10,834 nucleotides of DNA from Mariprofundaceae bacterium (GTDB lineage: Bacteria > Pseudomonadota > Zetaproteobacteria > Mariprofundales > Mariprofundaceae). Shown here piece after piece: positions 6,659 to 10,834 of this stretch. The translations under genes were made by a program, and so were the position numbers. The notes below the pieces were generated by a model. It did no database searches and was not told the origin of the DNA. It saw nothing but the letters and a program-made list of their open reading frames with translations. The first letter of the stretch is position 1; the number at the start of each line of letters is the position of its first letter. The DNA lies in contig JALUXN010000208.1 in NCBI GenBank assembly GCA_027018975.1, positions 1-10,834 of the forward strand, in the 5' to 3' direction.

Positions 6659-7681
6659 ATGACTTCCCCGCTCCTTCCCGGCTTCCGGCTGGGGGATTTT
6701 CAGATTGATACACCGCTGGTGCTGGCGCCGATGGCGGGCATTACCGATCTGCCGTTTCGCCGTATCTGCAAACGCTTCGGCGTTGGGCTGGTGGTGACGG
6801 AGATGATCGCTTCGCGCGCGGTCGATATGGGGCGTGAGCGTACCCTGCGCATGGCCGAGCTGGATGACGATGAGCACCCGGTCGCCATCCAGATTGCCGG
6901 TTCTGATCCGAAATTTGTCACTGAGGCGGCGCGCTGGGCAGCGGGGCGTGGGGCGGATTTTATCGATATCAACATGGGCTGCCCGGTCAAGAAGATCTGC
7001 AAACAGATTGCGGGCTCGGCGATGCTCAAGGATGAAGCGCTGGTTGCCCGCGTGCTGGAGGCGGTGGTCGCCAGTGTCGATCTGCCGGTGACATTGAAGA
7101 TTCGCACCGGCTGGGATGAAAAGTCCAAAAACGTGGCGCGCATCGCCCGTATTGCCGAGGAGAGCGGTATCCAGATGCTCACCGTGCATGGCCGCACGCG
7201 CGCGCAGATGTTCAATGGCCACGCCAACTGGGCGGATATTGGCGCGGCCAAGGCGGCGGTATCGATTCCGGTGATCGGCAATGGCGATATTGTCGATGCG
7301 GCCTCGGCGCGCGAGATGATTCGCATCTCCGGTTGTGACGGCGTGATGGTCGGGCGCGCCGTGCAGGGCAATCCGTGGGTGCTGGGCGAGATCCATGCGG
7401 CGCTGACCGGTGCCACACCGCCGCCGCCACCGACAGCCGCCGAGCGTTGGATGATCGTCAGTGAACATCTGGACAACCTCGCCGCCCACCACGGCGTCCA
7501 CTGCGCCGCCAAGCTCGCCCGCAAGCATGTGCTCTGGTACAGCAAAGGACTACGCGGCTCGGCGGAGTTTCGCGCCCGTTTCCAGCAGTTGACCGATTGG
7601 CAGGCCATGCTCGACTGCGCCGCCGGTTACTTCCTCGGCCTCGGCGAACATGTGCATCTGCACGAGCTGCAGGCCGCCTGA
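6659..7681 (+). CDS. dusB: tRNA-dihydrouridine synthase DusB
   Basis: DusB is an FMN enzyme that reduces specific uridines in the tRNA D-loop region to dihydrouridine using NADPH. The 340 residues form a TIM barrel plus a C-terminal helical tRNA-binding domain. Visible marks are LAPMAGITDLPFRR at the start, VTEMIAS, VAIQIAGSDP, the active-site loop DINMGCPVKKICKQIAGSAM (catalytic C108), LKIRTGWDE (K147), TVHGRTRAQMFNGHANW (H177), VIGNGDI, and the FMN-phosphate segment GCDGVMVGRAVQGNPW. ATG 6659 follows AGAGG (6646-6650). The gene is 2 bp from ntrB, the arrangement called nifR3-ntrB-ntrC in alphaproteobacteria; E. coli has dusB-fis instead. No fis is seen here. Confidence 0.95.
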   Translation: MTSPLLPGFRLGDFQIDTPLVLAPMAGITDLPFRRICKRFGVGLVVTEMIASRAVDMGRERTLRMAELDDDEHPVAIQIAGSDPKFVTEAARWAAGRGADFIDINMGCPVKKICKQIAGSAMLKDEALVARVLEAVVASVDLPVTLKIRTGWDEKSKNVARIARIAEESGIQMLTVHGRTRAQMFNGHANWADIGAAKAAVSIPVIGNGDIVDAASAREMIRISGCDGVMVGRAVQGNPWVLGEIHAALTGATPPPPPTAAERWMIVSEHLDNLAAHHGVHCAAKLARKHVLWYSKGLRGSAEFRARFQQLTDWQAMLDCAAGYFLGLGEHVHLHELQAA

Positions 7682-7683
7682 CG

Positions 7684-8757
7684 ATGCCGATCCAATCGTT
7701 GCCGGAGTCGGTACAGCTCGAACAGGTGCCGCTGGCTATTTTGCCGCTGCCGATGCTGCTGCTCAGCGAGGATGGGCGCATCACCCGCGCCAATCTGCTG
7801 GCGCAGGAGACGCTCTGTAAATCGGAGCGCCAGCTCAACGGCCTGCAACTGCCCGACCTCTTCGCGCCGGTCGGCGAGATTGAGCGCTTGATGGCGCTGC
7901 TTACCCCTTATGGCGGTGGTGCTTCCGATCATCAACTCTGCATGCGCGCCAATGGTATGCCGATCTCGCTGCATCTGGGCATGCACCACGCCGGCATCGC
8001 TGCCATTTTTGTGCCGGAGGCGCAGCGCGCCGAGGTGGAGCGCCATGCCAAACGGCACGAAATGGCCGAGGCGGTCGCCCGCATTGCGCTGGAGATGGCG
8101 CATGAGGTAAAGAACCCGCTTGCCGCCCTGCGCGGCGCCAGTCAATGGCTCTCCGAGCAGCCGCTGCCGGGCGATGCGCGCGAAGCGGTGGGGCAGATCC
8201 TCACTGGCGTGGATCGCATCAAGGAGCGGATCGATGCCTTTTTGCAGGTCGGCCCGCGCGCCGCTGTGCAGATGGAGCGCACCAACATTCACAAACTGAT
8301 CCATGAGGTCAGCCAGCAGCCGGACGGCATCTATGTTAGCCATGTGTTCGACCCGAGCCTCCCAGAGATCATGGCGCACACCAATCGGCTGCAGCAGGCG
8401 CTGGAGAATCTCTGGCAGAATGCTGTGGAGGCGGCGGAGAGAAAAATCGAGTGGCAGACCCGCATGGCGCCGCTGGCGCATCTGGCCGGATACGATGGAC
8501 AGATTGTGGAGATCTCCATCACCAACGATGGCGCCACCATTCCGGCGCAGCTGCGTGACCGCCTCTTTGAGCCCTATGTGACCGGCAAAACACGCGGCAG
8601 CGGCCTCGGTCTGGCGCTGGTTGAGCGGGTGATGCTTGAGCATGGTGGCAAGGTGAATGTGAAGAGTGAACAGGGGCGCACCACGCTGACGCTGCATCTA
8701 CCGGTCCAGCGCGCCGCTACGGAGAACAAGGAGAAACACGAGGAGAGGCGCCAATGA
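7684..8757 (+). CDS. ntrB: NtrB-like nitrogen sensor histidine kinase
   Basis: This 357-residue soluble histidine kinase/phosphatase likely acts on NtrC from the next gene. Residues about 10-110 form a PAS-like sensor (ILPLPMLLLSEDGRITRAN). H140 in MAHEVKNPLAALRGA is the phospho-acceptor in the DHp helix. The ATPase domain has the N box LENLWQNAVEAA (N246), a G1 region ITNDGATIP (280-287) and FEPYVTGKTRGSGLGLALV (F/G2 boxes). It has no membrane segment, as expected for NtrB. The G1 box has Asn where the family usually has Asp (DxGxG). The end is charged (ENKEKHEERRQ). ATG 7684 is preferred over frame extensions into dusB because those would be Arg-rich overlap. It overlaps ntrC by 4 bp. NtrB rather than another NtrC-class kinase is supported by the dusB context; no glnB or glnA is nearby. 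Confidence 0.85.
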   Translation: MPIQSLPESVQLEQVPLAILPLPMLLLSEDGRITRANLLAQETLCKSERQLNGLQLPDLFAPVGEIERLMALLTPYGGGASDHQLCMRANGMPISLHLGMHHAGIAAIFVPEAQRAEVERHAKRHEMAEAVARIALEMAHEVKNPLAALRGASQWLSEQPLPGDAREAVGQILTGVDRIKERIDAFLQVGPRAAVQMERTNIHKLIHEVSQQPDGIYVSHVFDPSLPEIMAHTNRLQQALENLWQNAVEAAERKIEWQTRMAPLAHLAGYDGQIVEISITNDGATIPAQLRDRLFEPYVTGKTRGSGLGLALVERVMLEHGGKVNVKSEQGRTTLTLHLPVQRAATENKEKHEERRQ

Positions 8758-10181
8758 AGGCACTGATTATCGATGATGATGAAGGCATCCGCTGGATTCT
8801 CGACCGCGTACTGCGCGAGGCGGGGGTGGATGTGCTGCAGGCCGGCGCCATTAGCGAGGCCGAGCAGACGCTGGCCGAGCATGAGGTCGATCTGATCTTC
8901 CTCGATGTCTATCTGCCCGACGGCAACGGCATGGATTTCCTTGCCAGCGGCAAATTATCGGCGCCTGTAGTGATGTTGACCGCCGAGACCACCTTCGGCC
9001 ATGCCGCCGAGGCCTACCGGATCGGGGCGATGGAGTATCTGCCGAAGCCGTTCGATCTCGATGAGGTGCGTCAGCTGGTGCAGCGCGTACAGCCGCAGCC
9101 GGCAGCGCAGGCGGAGTCACGCAGCTCACCCGATCCGCACACCGATGAAGCCGATACGACAAGCGAGGCGCTGATTATCGGCCGCAGTCCGGCGATGCAG
9201 CAGATGTTCCGTACCCTCGGGCGGGTCGCCTCATCCGACCTGACCGTACTGATCACCGGCGAATCGGGTACCGGCAAGGAGATGGTCGCCAAAACGCTGC
9301 ATGAGCGCAGTCAACGCGCCGGCAAGCCGTTTATCGCCATCAACACCGCCGCCATCCCCGCCGATCTACTGGAGTCGGAGCTCTTCGGCCATGAAAAGGG
9401 AGCGTTTACGGGCGCAGACAAACGGCGCGCCGGACGCTTCGAGCAGGCCGACGGTGGCACGCTCTTTCTCGATGAGATCGGCGACATGCCGGCGCCGCTG
9501 CAGGCGAAGCTATTGCGCGTGCTTGAGGAGGGACGGGTGCAGCGGGTCGGCGGCAGTGAGTCGAAAATCGTCAATGTGCGCCTGCTCGCCGCCACCCACC
9601 AACACCTGCCGGAGAAGATTGCCCGGGGTGAGTTCCGCGAGGATCTCTACTATCGGCTGAATGTGATTCCGGTCGAAATTCCACCGCTGCGCGACCGCCG
9701 CGATGATATTCCGGCGCTCGCCGCGCATCTGCTTGATCAGGCGGTTACCGAGCTGGGGATGGATGCGCCGATCCTGCTCGATGAGGCGGTCTCTCTGCTC
9801 TGCCGCCACGACTGGCCGGGCAACGTGCGCGAGCTGAAGAATGTGATGCGGCGTCTGGCCGTGTTGACGCCGGGGGCAAGCATCACCCTCTCCGATGTGG
9901 CGCTGGCGCTCGGTAATGTCGGCAATGCGTCGATGGAGGAGGAGACGCTGGCGCAGTCGGTGACCCGCTGCACGCGCCAATATCTGCACCAGCTCGGCTA
10001 CGCCAAAGCGACCAACCTGCATCAATATCTGCTCGAACAGATGGAGCCGGCGCTGCTGGAGATTGCGCTGGAGCAGTGTCGCGGCAATCAGATCAAAGTG
10101 GCAGAGATGCTCGGCCTGAACCGCAACACAGTACGCAAGCTGCTGCGCAAATACAGCATCGACCCCGCCGACTTCCGATAG
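8754..10181 (+). CDS. ntrC: NtrC-family sigma54-dependent response regulator
   Basis: This 475-residue activator drives sigma54 promoters when phosphorylated, probably nitrogen-assimilation genes. The receiver domain (1-115) has acidic D7-D9, the phospho-acceptor D51 (FLDVYLPDGNG), T76 and K98 (LPKPF). A Pro/Ser/Asp linker covers 115-138. The AAA+ domain (139-372) starts IIGRSPAMQQ and has Walker A GESGTGKE (169-176), the sigma54-contacting GAFTGA (216-221), Walker B GGTLFLDE (234-241), arginine-finger region FREDLYYRLNV and sensor-2 GNVREL (356-361). The C-terminal Fis-type helix-turn-helix is residues 438-467 (GNQIKVAEMLGLNRNTVRKL). All key residues are intact. Start ATG 8754 lies in the ntrB stop (ATGA), with AGGAGAGG (8741-8748). 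It converges on the flavoprotein gene. Confidence 0.93.
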   Translation: MKALIIDDDEGIRWILDRVLREAGVDVLQAGAISEAEQTLAEHEVDLIFLDVYLPDGNGMDFLASGKLSAPVVMLTAETTFGHAAEAYRIGAMEYLPKPFDLDEVRQLVQRVQPQPAAQAESRSSPDPHTDEADTTSEALIIGRSPAMQQMFRTLGRVASSDLTVLITGESGTGKEMVAKTLHERSQRAGKPFIAINTAAIPADLLESELFGHEKGAFTGADKRRAGRFEQADGGTLFLDEIGDMPAPLQAKLLRVLEEGRVQRVGGSESKIVNVRLLAATHQHLPEKIARGEFREDLYYRLNVIPVEIPPLRDRRDDIPALAAHLLDQAVTELGMDAPILLDEAVSLLCRHDWPGNVRELKNVMRRLAVLTPGASITLSDVALALGNVGNASMEEETLAQSVTRCTRQYLHQLGYAKATNLHQYLLEQMEPALLEIALEQCRGNQIKVAEMLGLNRNTVRKLLRKYSIDPADFR

Positions 10182-10188
10182 CCACGCC

Positions 10189-10216
10189 TCACCCCTCACC
10201 CCTGACGCCTCACCCC
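10189..10216. repeat. Heptamer tandem repeat between convergent genes
   Basis: Four heptads lie end to end: TCACCCC (10189), TCACCCC (10196), TGACGCC (10203), TCACCCC (10210). A 12-bp unit ACGCCTCACCCC also recurs 21 bp apart (10184-10195 and 10205-10216). The last heptad contains the stop codon of the minus-strand gene. No hairpin terminator is visible between the two genes. Confidence 0.75.
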
Positions 10217-10834
10217 TTGCTCACATCCACCCCCGCTGCATAGCCGGATGACCACGCCCACTGAAAATTAAAGCCGCCCAGATGCCCCGTCACATCGACC
10301 ACCTCGCCAATGAAATAGAGGTTGGGCACGTGTCGGCTCATCATCGTTTTGGAGGAGAGATCGCGGGTGTCCACGCCGCCGCAGGTGACCTCGGCGGTGC
10401 GATAGCCCTCCGTACCGCTCGGTTTGAGCTGCCAGTGGTGCAGATCGTCATCGAGCTGTTGGATCTGCGTCGGCGTCAATTGGTTCAGGCGTTGTTCCGC
10501 ATCAAATTTCGCTTGCAACAGCAGTTTTGCCAGCCGTTTGGGCAGCCGCTCGGAGAGCGCCGTCAACAGCTGGATGCGCGGCTGCTGCGCGCGCTTTTGT
10601 CGCAACCATGCCATGACATCCACGCCCGGCAGCAGATCGATCGTCATCACCTCGCCCGGCTGCCAATAGGAGGAGATCTGCAGAATGGCGGGACCGGAGA
10701 GACCGCGATGGGTAAAGAGCATCGCCTCCTCGAACTGCTGCCGGCCACAGCTGACCCGCACATCCAGCGATATGCCGGCCAAGCGTTGCAGTGCTGCCTT
10801 CTCCCGGCCGCTGAAGGTGAACGGCACCAGCCCC
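10210..10834 (-). CDS. HI0933/YhiN-family flavoprotein, C-terminal part
   Basis: The frame is open to the right window edge (it reads GLVPFTFSGREKAAL inward), so the N-terminus, including the FAD-binding Rossmann motif, lies outside. The 207 or so visible residues match the C-terminal half of the HI0933/YhiN family of FAD-dependent, BaiN-like oxidoreductases. Marks are FTHRGLSGPAILQISSYW, YRTAEVTCGGVDTRDLSSKTMMS, the FAD-contacting VPNLYFIGEVVDVTGHLGG and FNFQWAWSSGYAAG near the end. The reaction of this protein in most bacteria is unsettled; annotations as aminoacetone oxidase or NAD(P)/FAD oxidoreductase are by similarity. The stop TGA is the complement of 10210-10212, inside the heptamer repeat. 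It converges with ntrC with a gap of 28 bp. Confidence 0.9.
   Translation of the reverse strand, partial: GLVPFTFSGREKAALQRLAGISLDVRVSCGRQQFEEAMLFTHRGLSGPAILQISSYWQPGEVMTIDLLPGVDVMAWLRQKRAQQPRIQLLTALSERLPKRLAKLLLQAKFDAEQRLNQLTPTQIQQLDDDLHHWQLKPSGTEGYRTAEVTCGGVDTRDLSSKTMMSRHVPNLYFIGEVVDVTGHLGGFNFQWAWSSGYAAGVDVSKG

Noticed and set aside
7597..7683. N-terminal extension of ntrB into dusB
   Set aside because: The added residues are an Arg-rich out-of-frame reading of dusB; the ATG at 7684 gives a standard NtrB start and coupling.
7627..8697. A 356-residue open frame on the minus strand across ntrB, and a 301-residue one across dusB (6623-7528)
   Set aside because: Both mirror strongly conserved sense genes; the His/Arg/Gln-rich translations are typical of antisense shadows in GC-rich DNA.
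9510..10199. A 229-residue minus-strand frame covering the end of ntrC
   Set aside because: It is antisense to the intact AAA+ and helix-turn-helix domains and has no recognisable motif.
10184..10220. Strong G-quadruplex on the minus strand
   Set aside because: Only three GGGG runs are present and one loop is long, so a stable three-layer quadruplex is not supported.

Overview
The window looks like chromosomal housekeeping DNA from a Gram-negative proteobacterium of moderate to high GC. The evidence is the yceD-rpmF-plsX-fabH block, a groES-groEL pair whose GroEL ends in the GGM tail, and a dusB-ntrB-ntrC operon. The first block is typical of gamma- and beta-like proteobacteria. The third is best known from alphaproteobacteria (nifR3-ntrB-ntrC). 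That mixture would fit a lineage outside the classical groups, for example Zetaproteobacteria (Mariprofundus-like), but this placement is inference and no rRNA or tRNA is present to test it.

Layout. (1) Bases 1-798 are the 3' part of an NHL-repeat beta-propeller gene cut by the window edge. (2) Bases 844-1109 appear to be a decayed remnant of a cation diffusion facilitator (CDF) transporter: good Shine-Dalgarno, recognisable N-terminus, then loss of frame and no transporter core. (3) A sigma70-type promoter at 1099-1126, with a palindrome over its -10 box, leads into yceD (1157-1690), rpmF (1888-2070), plsX (2145-3176) and fabH (3173-4198). The yceD-rpmF gap holds a 142-bp palindromic element with GTAAC/GCAAC-type ends and an exact 8-bp direct repeat on both sides, read here as a small non-autonomous mobile element (MITE) with IS66-like hallmarks. 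(4) A hairpin terminator follows fabH. groES (4352-4645) and groEL (4743-6383) come next, behind a strong TTGAAA-N17-TATAAA promoter whose -35 box lies in the spacer of a 9-bp perfect inverted repeat. A strong intrinsic terminator ends the unit at 6448. (5) dusB (6659-7681), ntrB (7684-8757) and ntrC (8754-10181) form a tightly coupled operon. (6) A convergent gene for a HI0933/YhiN-family flavoprotein enters from the right edge, and its 3' end shares a heptamer tandem repeat with the end of ntrC.

How the genes fit together. Block 3 couples ribosome assembly (YceD, L32) to the first steps of phospholipid and fatty-acid synthesis (PlsX, FabH), linking growth rate to membrane supply. GroESL is the main chaperonin. 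DusB makes dihydrouridine in tRNA, and NtrB/NtrC is a two-component system acting on sigma54 promoters, probably for nitrogen control.

The most unusual item is the palindromic insertion between yceD and rpmF. Removing it with one copy of its flanking repeat restores a compact 47-bp intergenic gap. No new multi-gene system is visible; the rest is ordinary core genome.
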